Shown here: one piece after another, positions 50,290 through 60,607 of the stretch
Position numbering within the stretch: the first letter of the stretch is position 1
Layout of the letters: every line of letters begins with the position of its first letter
From: Oleiagrimonas citrea
GTDB taxonomy: Bacteria; Pseudomonadota; Gammaproteobacteria; Xanthomonadales; Rhodanobacteraceae
Reading direction: 5' to 3'
NCBI RefSeq assembly: GCF_012395255.1
Contig: NZ_JAAZQD010000001.1
Coordinates: forward strand, 372,001-436,000
DNA length: 64,000 bases
Notes under the pieces: generated by a model
Seen by the model: only the letters and a program-made list of their open reading frames with translations
Database searches by the model: none
Told to the model about the DNA's origin: nothing
Position numbers and translations under genes: made by a program

Positions 50290-50553
50290 TTGACCCGCAT
50301 CATCCTTTTTCTTCTCGCCCTCTACAAGCGGCTCATCAGCCCCTTGCTCGGGCAGCGTTGCCGATTCCATCCCACATGCTCCGACTATGCCCGCATTGCC
50401 GTCGCGCGATTCGGCCCCCTGCGCGGAAGCATACTCGCTCTCTGGCGCATCCTGCGCTGTCAGCCGTTGTGCAGCGGCGGCATGGATCCGGTCCCGCAAA
50501 CCTTCACCCTAGCGCGTTGCCGCGCTCCGGAAAAGGACATACCGCATGAATGA
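50290..50553 (+). CDS. yidD: membrane protein insertion efficiency factor YidD
   Basis: This small protein (87 residues from the TTG at 50290) has the family core ALYKRLISPLLGQRCRFHPTCSDYA, then ARFGPLRGSILALWRILRCQPLCSGGMDPVP. YidD is a membrane-associated factor that helps YidC-dependent insertion. No ATG is available. TTG at 50290 fits the family length, and TTG at 50248 would add 14 residues. It overlaps the M23 peptidase gene by eight bases. It is not next to yidC/rnpA in this window, unlike the common arrangement. Confidence 0.88.
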   Translation: MTRIILFLLALYKRLISPLLGQRCRFHPTCSDYARIAVARFGPLRGSILALWRILRCQPLCSGGMDPVPQTFTLARCRAPEKDIPHE

Positions 50554-51391
50554 GCGGCATACACGTCTTCTCACCAGCCTGTCGCTGCTCGTGCTCATCG
50601 TCATCGCCGGCCCGGGACGCGCGCATGCGGCGAACATCCGCCTGCCTCGCGAGGTGCCGCAGGGCGGACTCGTCATCGGTCATGTCCTGCCCTCCTGCCA
50701 CGTCTCGTATGCAGGGCAAGAGCTCCGCATCGGCAAGGATGGGCGTTTTGCCTTCGGCGTCGGCCGCGACACGAAGGGACCGCTCACGGTCGACACACGG
50801 TGCCCCGGCCAGCCGCCGCAGACCCGGCACATTGCAGTGCGCGAACGGACATGGCCGACCGAACGCGTCAACGGTGTTCCGCCGAAGACCGTGTCACCGC
50901 CCCCTGCCATCGCCGAGCGTATCGCGCGCGAACGTAAACTGGTGGCGGAAGCCCGCACGCGCAATGACGCGCGCGAGGATTTCGAGCACGGTTTCATCTG
51001 GCCCGTGCACGGCCGCATCAGCGGCCGGTTCGGCAGCCAGCGCATCTACAACGGCAAGCCACGCGCGCCGCACTCGGGCGTGGATATCGCCGTGCCGCGC
51101 AGCACGCCGGTAAAAGCACCCGCAGCGGGTGTGGTCACGCTGGCAAAGCGGCTCTACCTCAGCGGCAACACCGTCATCATCGATCACGGCTTCGGCATCA
51201 GCTCGGTGATGCTGCACATGGAAAAGCTGAAAGTGAAACCGGGCCAGCACGTCCGTCAGGGACAGGTCGTCGGCCTGTCCGGCATGACCGGACGCGCCAC
51301 CGGACCGCATGTGCACTGGGGCATGAACTGGTTCGGCGTGCGCATGGACCCACGCACGGTGGCACGCGAGCACCCGGCAAGCGGATCTTGA
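50546..51391 (+). CDS. M23-family peptidase (LytM-type endopeptidase)
   Basis: This 281-residue protein begins with a signal peptide (SLSLLVLIVIAGPGRAHA). A beta-rich N-terminal region follows, then a C-terminal M23 domain (about 150-270). The zinc ligands are in PHSGVDIA (His, Asp) and GPHVHWG (HxH). The motif LSGNTVIIDHGFGISSVMLHM is typical. It should cut peptidoglycan cross-links in the periplasm. Its ATG overlaps the yidD end. Confidence 0.92.
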   Translation: MNERHTRLLTSLSLLVLIVIAGPGRAHAANIRLPREVPQGGLVIGHVLPSCHVSYAGQELRIGKDGRFAFGVGRDTKGPLTVDTRCPGQPPQTRHIAVRERTWPTERVNGVPPKTVSPPPAIAERIARERKLVAEARTRNDAREDFEHGFIWPVHGRISGRFGSQRIYNGKPRAPHSGVDIAVPRSTPVKAPAAGVVTLAKRLYLSGNTVIIDHGFGISSVMLHMEKLKVKPGQHVRQGQVVGLSGMTGRATGPHVHWGMNWFGVRMDPRTVAREHPASGS

Positions 51392-51435
51392 ATCGCTATC
51401 GAAAAAATCAAGTAAATAACTGAAATAAAACAGCT

Positions 51436-52398
51436 TTAGTCGACATCTTCGTCGGCATTCGACACGCCATGCGGGACATGGCCCGTGGCAACATGGCGGC
51501 GCGTGGACTCGACATTGACGGGCGAATCGTCGAAGAAAATGTCGGCTCCGAAGGCATCCAGGAACGGTCCCTTGTCGCGTCCGCCGAGGAACAGCGCTTC
51601 GTCGATGCGCACCCCCCACCGGCGCAGCGTCAGGATCACGCGCTTGTGCGCAGGTGCCGAGCGCGCCGTGACCAGCGCCGTGCGGATCGGCGAATCCTCG
51701 GCGGGGAAAGCGGCCTGCAAGCGGTGCAGCGCGGCCAGGAAACCGCGGAACGGGCCGACCGAAAGCGGCTCTTCGGCGCGCTCGGTCTCGCTGCGATGGA
51801 ACGCCTCCAGCCCCTCTTCCCGCGACACCCGTTCGCCTTCGTCACCGAAGATCACCGCATCGCCGTCGAAGGCGATGCGCAGCTGCTCGCTGACCCGCGG
51901 CGGCGCGATCGACGGCAGGATGGTCGCCGCCGCGACACCCGCACGCAGCGCCCGCGCCACGTCTTCGGCGTTGGCGGACAGGAACAGGTCCGCGCCGAAG
52001 GGATGGATGTAGTCCGAAGTCGGCGCGCCACTGGTGAACGCCGCGCGCGCAATGCTGAGGCCGTGATGCTGGATCGAATTGAAGATGCGCAACCCGGTGT
52101 CGCCGGAATTGCGTGACAGAAGAATCACTTCCACCGGAGGCTTGTCGCCACTGAGGCGATTGAGGCCCAACAGCTTCTGCACCAGGGGAAAGGCCACGCC
52201 GGGCGCAAGAATGTCGTTCTCGTGCTCGATCTGATAAGCGCGGTAGGCATCCAGCCCTTCGCGCTCGAACAGTTCGTGACTGTCACCCATGTCGAACAGC
52301 GCGCGCGAGGAGATCGCCACCATCAGGCGGTCGTCTCGGGCCGAGGTCGCGGAATGGGCGTTGGGTAGCTGGCTCAAGGTGCGTCCTGCGTCAGGCAT
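51436..52398 (-). CDS. 5'-nucleotidase (cN-I family)
   Basis: This 320-residue protein matches the cytosolic 5'-nucleotidase family: VAISSRALFDMGDSHELFE, VEVILLSRNSGDTGLRIFNSI, the IAFDGDAVIFGDE acidic motif, and VRIDEALFLGGRDKGPFLDAFGADIFFDD. It dephosphorylates nucleoside monophosphates. The first 25 residues lack family similarity, and an internal ATG at 52323 is an alternative start. The 44-bp gap to the M23 gene and the 167-bp gap to nadK show no clear hairpin. Confidence 0.9.
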   Translation of the reverse strand: MPDAGRTLSQLPNAHSATSARDDRLMVAISSRALFDMGDSHELFEREGLDAYRAYQIEHENDILAPGVAFPLVQKLLGLNRLSGDKPPVEVILLSRNSGDTGLRIFNSIQHHGLSIARAAFTSGAPTSDYIHPFGADLFLSANAEDVARALRAGVAAATILPSIAPPRVSEQLRIAFDGDAVIFGDEGERVSREEGLEAFHRSETERAEEPLSVGPFRGFLAALHRLQAAFPAEDSPIRTALVTARSAPAHKRVILTLRRWGVRIDEALFLGGRDKGPFLDAFGADIFFDDSPVNVESTRRHVATGHVPHGVSNADEDVD

Positions 52399-52565
52399 GG
52401 ATGGGGAAGTCGAGCATCACGGCGGCCGGGCATTTCATGCATCGTGCGTGTGATCGCATCGCGTCGAACACGGCTGCAAAACCATCCGCTCGGGAAGACG
52501 GCATGATGGCACCCGCAAACCTGCTTCATGCAAAGTGTAGTGCGACGCCCCGATGACCGCGAGGG

Positions 52566-53324
52566 TCAGAGCAGAAACTGCTCGTCCAGGATGCGCTGCT
52601 CGAGGTTGTGCTCGGGATCGAACAGCAGACGCACCGCATGCTGTCCGGACTGCCGCACCTCCACATTGAGTACGTTGCGTACCTCGTGGTAATCGGCCGT
52701 GGCGCTGACCGGCCGCTTGTCCGGGTCGAGCGTGCGCAGTCCGACACGGGTGGCGTGCGGAAGAATCGCGCCGCGCCAGCGCCGCGGGCGGAACGGACTG
52801 ATCGGCGTCATCGCCAGCACGTTGGCATCGAGCGGGAGAATCGGACCGTGAGCGGAAAGGTTGTAGGCGGTGGAGCCGGCCGGCGTGGACACCAGAATGC
52901 CGTCACAAACCAGCTCGTCCAGCTTCTCGTCGCCATTGAGCGTGATACGCAAGTGCGCGGCCTGGTTGCTCTGCCGCAGCAGCGAGACTTCGTTGAAGGC
53001 CAGTTCGACGCACTCATCGCCGTCGGCAGTGGTCGCGCGCATTTCCAGCGGATACAACACCGCTGGGTGCGCGCGCGCAAGACGGGCTTCCAGATCGTTG
53101 TCGCGGTACTGGTTCATCAGAAAGCCGACGCGTCCCAGCTTCATGCCATAGAACGGCTTGCCCAGATCCAGATGCCGATGCAGCGTGCGCAGCATGAACC
53201 CGTCGCCGCCCAGGGCGACGATGACATCGGCTTCCTGCGGCGGCACGGAACCGTACTGGGCTTGCAGGCGCTCGGCCGCCTCGCGGGCGGGCGGCGCCTG
53301 GCTGGCTACGATCGCAATCTGCAT
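52566..53324 (-). CDS. nadK: NAD kinase
   Basis: This 252-residue enzyme has the ATP-binding GGDG motif in [34 protein letters not shown], and [22 protein letters not shown] with the NAD-binding segment. It makes NADP. The ATG at 53324 (MQIAIVASQ) is preferred to the codon eight positions upstream. It follows the glutamate dehydrogenase gene by 39 bp on the same strand, so co-transcription is likely. Confidence 0.95.
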   Translation of the reverse strand: MQIAIVASQAPPAREAAERLQAQYGSVPPQEADVIVALGGDGFMLRTLHRHLDLGKPFYGMKLGRVGFLMNQYRDNDLEARLARAHPAVLYPLEMRATTADGDECVELAFNEVSLLRQSNQAAHLRITLNGDEKLDELVCDGILVSTPAGSTAYNLSAHGPILPLDANVLAMTPISPFRPRRWRGAILPHATRVGLRTLDPDKRPVSATADYHEVRNVLNVEVRQSGQHAVRLLFDPEHNLEQRILDEQFLL

Positions 53325-53363
53325 CGGCAACGGTCCGGTCGGCGGCAACCTGCCCGAGCTTAC

Positions 53364-56300
53364 TCAGTCGAGCTGCATCTGCGCCAGTTGCGCCAGGCGA
53401 CGCACCGCGACCGAAGCGATCGGGTAATCGGCGTTCTGGGTCAGGATGTCGGCCAGCATGGCGCGAGTGTGCTTGAGCGTCGGATCGTCGCGATCCAGCC
53501 ATACCGAGACCGCCTCCTGCCCGTAGCGGTCACCCGCGTAGCCGAGCACCTGGGCGGAAAGCGCGCGATGCTGATGACTCAACTCCTCGAGCAACGAACC
53601 GCGCGCCTGCGCATGCCAGCTGCTTTCCACCGGAAGCGCCTCGACCTGCCCGCGCAGCCAGTCCAGATCCAGTGCGCCGGCCAGACCGAAGAACACACTG
53701 GCGACCTGTTCGACCGGCTTGCCGCTCTGCATCGACACCTCGATCATGTCCAGCCCCGAGCGCAGCAGCGGAATGCGCGCCAGACGCAGCGCCAGATCGG
53801 CCGGCATGCCCAGACCTTCCCACTTCTCCTTGCCCGCTTCGAAGTCGGAGCAACCCGTCGGCGTCAATGCCTTCGGCAGGGCCTCACGCAATGCGTTCAT
53901 GCCCGGCTGGTAGCGCTCGACGTTGGCGGCAATATCCAGCGTGCCGCCCGGACGCGTCAGCAGCCAGCGGGTCAGGTGGCGCAGCAGACCCCAGATGTGC
54001 AGCTTGGCGTCGATCTGGGTGTCCTCGGCAACCTTGCCATCCATCACCTCGATATCGGCCCACAACCCACGAGCGTCGAGAATCTCGCGCGCGGCGGTGA
54101 AGGCCTTGGCGATCGCCGCCGGCCCCTGGCCGGTGTCCTCGGCCATGCGCATCATGAAGGTCGCGCCCATGCGGTTGATGGTCGAGTTGGTCACCGCCGT
54201 GGCGATGATCTCGCGTTTCAGGCGATGGCGCTGCATGTGCTCGGCATACGGTTCGCGCAGCGGCTCGGGGAAGTAGCGCTCCAGCTCGCGCGACAGATAC
54301 GGATCCTCGGGCACGTCCGAATCCAGCAACTGCTGGAACAGCTTGAGCTTGTCGTAGGACAGCAACACTGACAGCTCCGGCCGGGTCAGGCCCAGGCCAC
54401 GGGTCTTGCGCTCGGTCAGTTCGGCATCGCTGGGCAGCGACTCGACCTGGCGGTCGAGCAGGCCTTCCGCTTCCAGCGTGCGGATGAAGTGCGCCATCGA
54501 GCCGATGCGCTTGGCCGCCATGTGCTCCATCATGGTGATGGCATAGTTCTGGCGGTAGTTGTCCCACAGCACCAGGCGCTCGACCTCGTCGGTCATCGCC
54601 GCCAGCTGCTCGTTGCGGCCGTCCGTGTCCAGCTCGCCGCGATGCACGGCATCGCCCAGCAGGATCTTGATGTTGACCTCATGGTCGGACGTGTCCACGC
54701 CGGCCGAGTTGTCGATGAAGTCGGTGTTCAGCAGCACGCCGTTCAGCGCGGCCTCGATGCGACCCTTCTGGGTCAGGCCCAGATTGCCGCCCTCGCCCAC
54801 CACCTTGCAGCGCAGCTCGTTGCCGTCGATGCGCAGTGCGTTGTTGGCGCGGTCGCCGGCGTCGGCGTGCGTCTCGCTGGACGCCTTGACGTAGGTGCCG
54901 ATGCCGCCGTTCCACAGCAGGTCGGCCGGCGCCTTGAGGATCGCGTTCATCAGCTCGTTGGGCGAAAGCTGTTCGACGTCATTGCGCAGACCCAGCGCCT
55001 TGCGCACCGGTTCGGACACCGGAATCGACTTCGCCGAACGCGGCCAGACGCCCCCCCCCTCGGAGATCAGGCTCTTGTCGTAGTCCTCCCAGCTCGAACG
55101 CGGCAGCGCGAACATGCGCTCACGCTCGGCGTACGAGGTCGCCGCGTCCGGATTCGGATCGAGGAAGATATGGCGATGGTCGAACGCGGCCAGCAGACGG
55201 ATATGGCGCGACAGCAGCATGCCGTTGCCGAACACGTCGCCGGACATGTCGCCGACGCCGACACAGGTGAAGTCCTCGCCCTGGCTATCGCGACCGAGTG
55301 CGCGGAAGTGGCGCTTGACCGACTCCCAGGCGCCCTTGGCGGTGATGCCCATGCCCTTGTGGTCGTAGCCGTTGGAACCGCCGGAGGCGAACGCATCGCC
55401 CAGCCAGTAGCCGTGATCGATGGCGATGCCGTTGGCAATGTCGGAGAACGTCGCCGTGCCCTTGTCGGCGGCAACGACGAGGTACGGGTCGTCGTCGTCG
55501 TGCCGCACCACATCCTGCGGCGGCACGACCTTGCCGTCGACGAGGTTGTCGGTGATGTCGAGCAGCCCCTCGATGAACATGCGGTAGCACGCCACGCCTT
55601 CGGCCTGGATGTCCTCGCGTTCGCCGCTCTCCGGCGGCTGCTTGACGAAGAAACCGCCCTTCGAACCGACCGGCACGATGACAGTGTTCTTGACCATCTG
55701 CGCCTTGACCAGACCCAGCACCTCGGTGCGGAAGTCCTCGCGGCGATCCGACCAGCGCAGGCCGCCGCGCGCGACCGCGCCGAAGCGCAGATGGATGCCT
55801 TCCACGCGCGGCCCGTAGACGAAGATCTCGCGGTACGGCACCGGCTTGGGCGCATCGGGCACCAGCGAGGAATCGAACTTGAAGCTGATGTAGTGCCGCG
55901 CAGCGCCGTCCGGACGCTGGAAGTAGCTGGTGCGCAGGGTCGCGCGGATGACGTCCATGTAGCTCTTGATGATGCGCTCGTCATCGAGGCTCGCGACGCC
56001 GTCCAGCAGCACCTTGATGGCCTGCCAGTAGATGTCGATCTGTGTGGCGCGATCCTGCCGCAGCGCACCGACCACGCGGTTGATGAAGCCGGCGCGATCG
56101 ACCGATAGCGACTGCGGCACCAAAACGTCCATCTCGCCGCGGAGCTGCTTTTCGTGCGCCGCCAGGGTGTCCTCGTCACGCTGCTCGCGACGCGGATCGA
56201 ACTTGGCATTGAACAGCTCCACCAGCAGATTGGCGATGCCGGGATAGCGGTTCAGCGTCTCTTCCATGTAGCTCTGCGAGAAGGCGATGCCGACCTGCTG

Positions 56301-58325
56301 CAGGTACTTGCAGTAGCCGCGCAGCATGGCGACTTGGCGCCAGTGCAGCAGCGCGCCCAGCACCAGCCGGTTGAAGCCGTCGCTCTCCGCGTTACCGCGC
56401 CAGACGTTCTCGAAGGCGCCCTCGAAGTGACCACCGACCTGATCGACCGGGAACAGCAGATCGCCGTCGGGACGCACCTCGAAATCCTGGATGAACAGCC
56501 GCGCATCGTCCACCTGCATGTCGTAGACGTGCTCGGTCAGCACGCGCAGACCCAGGTTCTCCAGCTGCGGCAACATGTCCGACAGCGGGATGTCCACGCC
56601 GCGGCGGTAGACCTTGAAGCGCAGCTGATCCGGCTGCTGCTGCGGCCGGTAGAACGACATGCGCACGGCCTGATCGTCATCGAGCTGCGCCAGCGCCTGC
56701 ACGTCGGCGGCGGCGACATCGGCGGAAACTTCCTCGATGTAGCCGGCCGGAAGCGCGGCGCCGTAGCGATTGGCCAGCCCGAGACCTTCGATTTCGCCCA
56801 ACTCGTGCACCAGGCTGTCACGAAGATCGTCCTGCCAGTTGCGCACGATGCCGACCAGCTCCTCCTCGAGCGCATCGGTGTCGACGGCGGGCGTGTCGCC
56901 CGGCACCGGACGCACCACCACGTGCAGGCGCGCCAGTGCGGACTCGCCCATCAGCACGCTGGAATCGAGCGAATCCCCGTGCAGCGCGTCGCACAGCATG
57001 CGCTCCAGACGATGACGGACGGTGGTGTTGAAGCGCTGACGAGGAATGAACGCCAGACAGGAGAAGAAGCGTCCGTACTGATCGCGACGCACGAACAGAC
57101 GCGGACGGGCGCGCTCCTTGAGCTCGAGCACCCCCATGGCCATGTCGAACAGTTCCTCGGGCGAGCCCTGCAGCAGCTCGTCGCGCGGCAGCGTCTCCAG
57201 GATATGGCGCAACGCCTTGCCGGAATACGCATTGCGACGCAGGCCGGAACGGCGCATCACCGATTCATACTTCAGGCGCACCAGCGGCATGTCCTGCGGA
57301 CGCTTGGTGTAGGCCGTCGAAGTGAACAGGCCCAGGAATCGCTGCTCGGCGACCGGACGGCCCTCGGCGTCGAACTTGAGCACGCCGATGTAATCCATGT
57401 AACCGGGACGGTGCACGCGCGAACGGGCGTTGGTCTTGGTCAGGATGATCGCGTCCATGGCGCCGGACTGCGGCAGGCGCGATGCCGCCAGCGTCTTCAG
57501 CGAACGCGGCGCGGTGGCGCGGCTGTCGTCGCGCAGGATGCCCTGCCCCGAATCCTTGACGGTGCGCAGCACCTCGTCGCCATCGACATCGGCGACCTCG
57601 TACTCGCGGTAGCCGAGGAAGGTGAAGTTGTCGTCGGCGGCCCACCGCAGGAAGGACTGCGCTTCGGACACCGCCGCCTCGTCCAGCGGCAGTTCGCGGC
57701 GCGGCAGATCTTCGGAGATGTCGAGCATCATGCCGCGCATGCGCTGCCAGTCCTCGACCGCCAGGCGCACGTCCGACAGCGAGGCTTCCAGTTCGTCGCG
57801 CAGGCGCTCGCAGGCGTCGTCGTCGGCCAGCCGATCGATCTCCAGGTGCATGATGGACTCGTGCGGCTGGTCGATGCCTTCCTGACTCAGCTCCTGCAAT
57901 GTGCCGTCCGTCTCGCGCAGCACCGCGAAGACCGGGTGCGCGACCATGTGCACGTCGAGCTCGGCGCGGGCCACGGCCATGGTCAGCGTGTCGACCAGGA
58001 ATGGCATGTCGTCGGTGACCACCTGCACGGTGGTGCGAAGCCCGCCCCAACCGGCCTGCTCGCGTATCGGGTTGAAAATGCGCATATGTGCACGCCCGTG
58101 GAACGGACGAGTCGCCATGAACCCGTGCAGTTCGAGCAGCAGCGCGGCCCATTCCTCCGGCGCATGCTGATCGCGATCGATCTGCGCCATCCGTGAGAAG
58201 AACCCGTCGCTCAGCACCTGCAACTGCGCCAGATCGACTTCTTTCGACTGGGCGGACAGGCGCTCGACGTGTTCACGAACTTGACCGAGGAAGCGATCCG
58301 CTTCCATGTGCTTGGCTTGATTCAT
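53364..58325 (-). CDS. NAD-dependent glutamate dehydrogenase, large (GDH-180) type
   Basis: This 1653-residue protein is of the large bacterial NAD-GDH class. A long N-terminal regulatory region with ACT-like parts covers about the first 700 residues. The catalytic part follows, with FGAVARGGLRWSDRREDFRTEVLGLVKAQMVKNTVIVPVGSKGGFFVK (the substrate-binding and catalytic Lys region), VGVGDMSGDVFGNGML and the Rossmann part. A helical C-terminal domain completes it. It oxidises glutamate to 2-oxoglutarate and ammonia. The ATG at 58325 is the first plausible start. Arginine and proline breakdown would feed its substrate. Confidence 0.95.
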   Translation of the reverse strand: MNQAKHMEADRFLGQVREHVERLSAQSKEVDLAQLQVLSDGFFSRMAQIDRDQHAPEEWAALLLELHGFMATRPFHGRAHMRIFNPIREQAGWGGLRTTVQVVTDDMPFLVDTLTMAVARAELDVHMVAHPVFAVLRETDGTLQELSQEGIDQPHESIMHLEIDRLADDDACERLRDELEASLSDVRLAVEDWQRMRGMMLDISEDLPRRELPLDEAAVSEAQSFLRWAADDNFTFLGYREYEVADVDGDEVLRTVKDSGQGILRDDSRATAPRSLKTLAASRLPQSGAMDAIILTKTNARSRVHRPGYMDYIGVLKFDAEGRPVAEQRFLGLFTSTAYTKRPQDMPLVRLKYESVMRRSGLRRNAYSGKALRHILETLPRDELLQGSPEELFDMAMGVLELKERARPRLFVRRDQYGRFFSCLAFIPRQRFNTTVRHRLERMLCDALHGDSLDSSVLMGESALARLHVVVRPVPGDTPAVDTDALEEELVGIVRNWQDDLRDSLVHELGEIEGLGLANRYGAALPAGYIEEVSADVAAADVQALAQLDDDQAVRMSFYRPQQQPDQLRFKVYRRGVDIPLSDMLPQLENLGLRVLTEHVYDMQVDDARLFIQDFEVRPDGDLLFPVDQVGGHFEGAFENVWRGNAESDGFNRLVLGALLHWRQVAMLRGYCKYLQQVGIAFSQSYMEETLNRYPGIANLLVELFNAKFDPRREQRDEDTLAAHEKQLRGEMDVLVPQSLSVDRAGFINRVVGALRQDRATQIDIYWQAIKVLLDGVASLDDERIIKSYMDVIRATLRTSYFQRPDGAARHYISFKFDSSLVPDAPKPVPYREIFVYGPRVEGIHLRFGAVARGGLRWSDRREDFRTEVLGLVKAQMVKNTVIVPVGSKGGFFVKQPPESGEREDIQAEGVACYRMFIEGLLDITDNLVDGKVVPPQDVVRHDDDDPYLVVAADKGTATFSDIANGIAIDHGYWLGDAFASGGSNGYDHKGMGITAKGAWESVKRHFRALGRDSQGEDFTCVGVGDMSGDVFGNGMLLSRHIRLLAAFDHRHIFLDPNPDAATSYAERERMFALPRSSWEDYDKSLISEGGGVWPRSAKSIPVSEPVRKALGLRNDVEQLSPNELMNAILKAPADLLWNGGIGTYVKASSETHADAGDRANNALRIDGNELRCKVVGEGGNLGLTQKGRIEAALNGVLLNTDFIDNSAGVDTSDHEVNIKILLGDAVHRGELDTDGRNEQLAAMTDEVERLVLWDNYRQNYAITMMEHMAAKRIGSMAHFIRTLEAEGLLDRQVESLPSDAELTERKTRGLGLTRPELSVLLSYDKLKLFQQLLDSDVPEDPYLSRELERYFPEPLREPYAEHMQRHRLKREIIATAVTNSTINRMGATFMMRMAEDTGQGPAAIAKAFTAAREILDARGLWADIEVMDGKVAEDTQIDAKLHIWGLLRHLTRWLLTRPGGTLDIAANVERYQPGMNALREALPKALTPTGCSDFEAGKEKWEGLGMPADLALRLARIPLLRSGLDMIEVSMQSGKPVEQVASVFFGLAGALDLDWLRGQVEALPVESSWHAQARGSLLEELSHQHRALSAQVLGYAGDRYGQEAVSVWLDRDDPTLKHTRAMLADILTQNADYPIASVAVRRLAQLAQMQLD

Positions 58326-58606
58326 GGTCAATTCTGCTTTACGAAGCTAGTGAGTGATTTGGACCGGAAAGGAGCAACACGATCCAGCGCACGGGAGACG
58401 CGCGAACGATTCGGAACGTGGGAGTGCATGACCATCGAAACGTGCAACGCCGACTCGAAGGTCCGCGATGGGAGGCTGCGATGGGGACATCGACGCTTCC
58501 GACGGCTGCGTGAAACGCTGGCTTCGGGGCATGATCCGTATCGCTTACCCAGGCTGTGCATGATGGTCCCGCCAGCCCTCACAGAACGCTCGGGAGGCGG
58601 ATCGAG

Positions 58607-60397
58607 ATGGCAAGGATAGCTCCGCAGCCCCCGGCTGATCCAGCATTGCCTTCACGACTCATCGCCTACCGCCGCTCGCGCAGGTTCCGCAGGCGCCTGA
58701 TGATCATCGCCAGCGCCGCGATCGCCCTGGTGCTCGGCCTCGCCGCCACGGTCGCCATCAATGCCCACAGTTATCGCGAATACAACGACTGGACGCGGCA
58801 CTCCTACCTGGTCGAACAACAACTGCTGAAGACCAGCCTTGCACTGCGCAGCGCCGAATCCGCCCTGCGTGGCTATCTGCTGACCAAGGACGCCGGCCAG
58901 CTCGACGTCTTTTTCGCCCAATTGCCGCGCATCGACAAGCTGAGTGCCGGACTGGTCCGCATGACGGCAGACAACCCGCCGCAGCAGGCTCGAGCCAAGG
59001 AACTGCGCGATACGCTGCAATCCCGTGTGAAGCGCATGCGGAACATGCTGACGCAGGTACACCGCGGAGACCGCGACGGTGCACTGCAATTGCTGCATGA
59101 CCAGATCTCGGAACAGGTCGAGCGGCCCATCGCCTCGCAGACCCGGGTCATGCATGCCGTCGAGCAGCAATTGCTACGCGAACGCGAAGCGCGCCGCAAT
59201 CAGTCCGCCATGCTGGCGACCTGGTTCACCCTGGCCTGCCTGCTGTTCGGACTGACCCTGGTCATCAGCGCTGTGATCCTGGTCATCCGCGAGCAGCGCA
59301 TCCGTCTGCGCGCAGACGACGAACTGGCGACCGCCTACACGCAACTGGCCCAATCACTGGAAGAGTCGCGCGGCATGGCCGACCGCATGCAGCGTCTGCA
59401 CATGCTGAACGAGTCGCTGCAGAGCTGCCGCAGCATCGACGAGGCCCTGCGCATTCTTCCGCCCAGCCTGGAAGACATGCTTCCGGACACGTCCGGCATG
59501 GTGGTGCTGATCAACGCCTCGCGCAATCTCGCCGAAAAAGCGGCCGAATGGGGCGTATTGTGGCTGGACAGCGAAACCGTGTTCGCACCGGACGACTGCC
59601 TGGCCTTGCGCCGCGGTCAGCCGCACCCGGCGCCCGATGCGCGCGTGAAAGCCCGATGCGCGCACCTGGAAACCGGGCAGACCAACCACACCGATGCCAC
59701 CTGGCTGTGCATACCTCTGCTCGCCCAGGGCGAAACGCTGGGTGTGCTGCACATCCAGCGCCTCGGCAGCATGCGCCCGGAGGAGTACGACCTGGCCGTC
59801 ACGCTGGGCGAGCAGCTCGGCCTCATGCTGGGCAACCTGAAACTGCAGGAAACATTACGCATCCAGTCAATTCGCGACCCGCTCACCGGCCTGTTCAACC
59901 GCCGCTACCTGGAAGTCTCGCTCAGCCGCGAGTTGCTGCGCAGCCGTCGACACGAGCGCAGCCTGGCGCTGATGATGCTGGACATGGACCATTTCAAGCG
60001 CTTCAACGACACTCACGGCCACGATGCCGGGGATGAGTTGCTGCTGCAGTTCTCGGCGTTGCTGCGCGACGCTATCCGCGCCGAGGACATCGCCTGCCGT
60101 TACGGCGGCGAGGAATTCGTGCTGATTCTGCCGGAAACCGACCGCGAAAGCGCACTGAAGCGCGCCGAGGAGATCCGCCTGGCCGTCGCCGCCATGAAAG
60201 TGAAGCATCAGGGCAAATTGCTGGGCAATCTCACCGTTTCCATCGGCCTGGCCATGCAACCGCCGACCGGTGGAGAACCGGAAGCCCTGCTGCATGCCGC
60301 GGACCAGGCGCTCTATCAAGCCAAGCGCGCGGGGCGCAATCGCATCGAAATCGCCACCGTGCCGGACCCCGGATCTATGCCAAAAGACACGGATTGA
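58607..60397 (+). CDS. membrane-bound diguanylate cyclase (CHASE3-like, GAF, GGDEF)
   Basis: This 596-residue protein has transmembrane helices at about 31-51 and 201-226 flanking a helical periplasmic CHASE3-like sensor. A short coiled-coil, a GAF-like domain (about 260-410) and a GGDEF domain (about 425-590) follow. The catalytic motif is GGEEF at about 501-505, with an RAED inhibitory site (RxxD) just upstream, so it should be active and feedback-inhibited by c-di-GMP. GGAGG nine bases before the ATG at 58607 supports the start. The 281 bp before it show no gene. The promoter of the RND pair overlaps its stop codon. Confidence 0.92.
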   Translation: MARIAPQPPADPALPSRLIAYRRSRRFRRRLMIIASAAIALVLGLAATVAINAHSYREYNDWTRHSYLVEQQLLKTSLALRSAESALRGYLLTKDAGQLDVFFAQLPRIDKLSAGLVRMTADNPPQQARAKELRDTLQSRVKRMRNMLTQVHRGDRDGALQLLHDQISEQVERPIASQTRVMHAVEQQLLREREARRNQSAMLATWFTLACLLFGLTLVISAVILVIREQRIRLRADDELATAYTQLAQSLEESRGMADRMQRLHMLNESLQSCRSIDEALRILPPSLEDMLPDTSGMVVLINASRNLAEKAAEWGVLWLDSETVFAPDDCLALRRGQPHPAPDARVKARCAHLETGQTNHTDATWLCIPLLAQGETLGVLHIQRLGSMRPEEYDLAVTLGEQLGLMLGNLKLQETLRIQSIRDPLTGLFNRRYLEVSLSRELLRSRRHERSLALMMLDMDHFKRFNDTHGHDAGDELLLQFSALLRDAIRAEDIACRYGGEEFVLILPETDRESALKRAEEIRLAVAAMKVKHQGKLLGNLTVSIGLAMQPPTGGEPEALLHAADQALYQAKRAGRNRIEIATVPDPGSMPKDTD

Positions 60398-60422
60398 CGC
60401 CTGTTCGGCGCATTCTTAGACT
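60394..60422 (+). promoter_or_regulatory. sigma-70-type promoter of the RND efflux genes
   Basis: TTGACG, a 17-bp spacer and TAGACT give a good consensus match. The -35 box overlaps the TGA of the cyclase gene. Transcription would start near 60429, giving a leader of about 180 nt before the adaptor gene. That leader contains CGTGCT-N6-AGCACG, a weak candidate operator. Confidence 0.6.
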
Positions 60423-60607
60423 GCCCAGTACACCCGAGCGTGACCCTGCCCCGTACGCACCAGCACACCCTGCGTCGTCGTCTGCCTGCTTGCCAGCAAC
60501 GGACCAGTTCCGAGACGGGCGTTCGTGCTCGACCCAGCACGGTGGAATGGGGTCCCGATTCGGTTCCTGTCTCCAACCATTGCGTGCCTCGGTCTCAAGG
60601 ATTTCCG

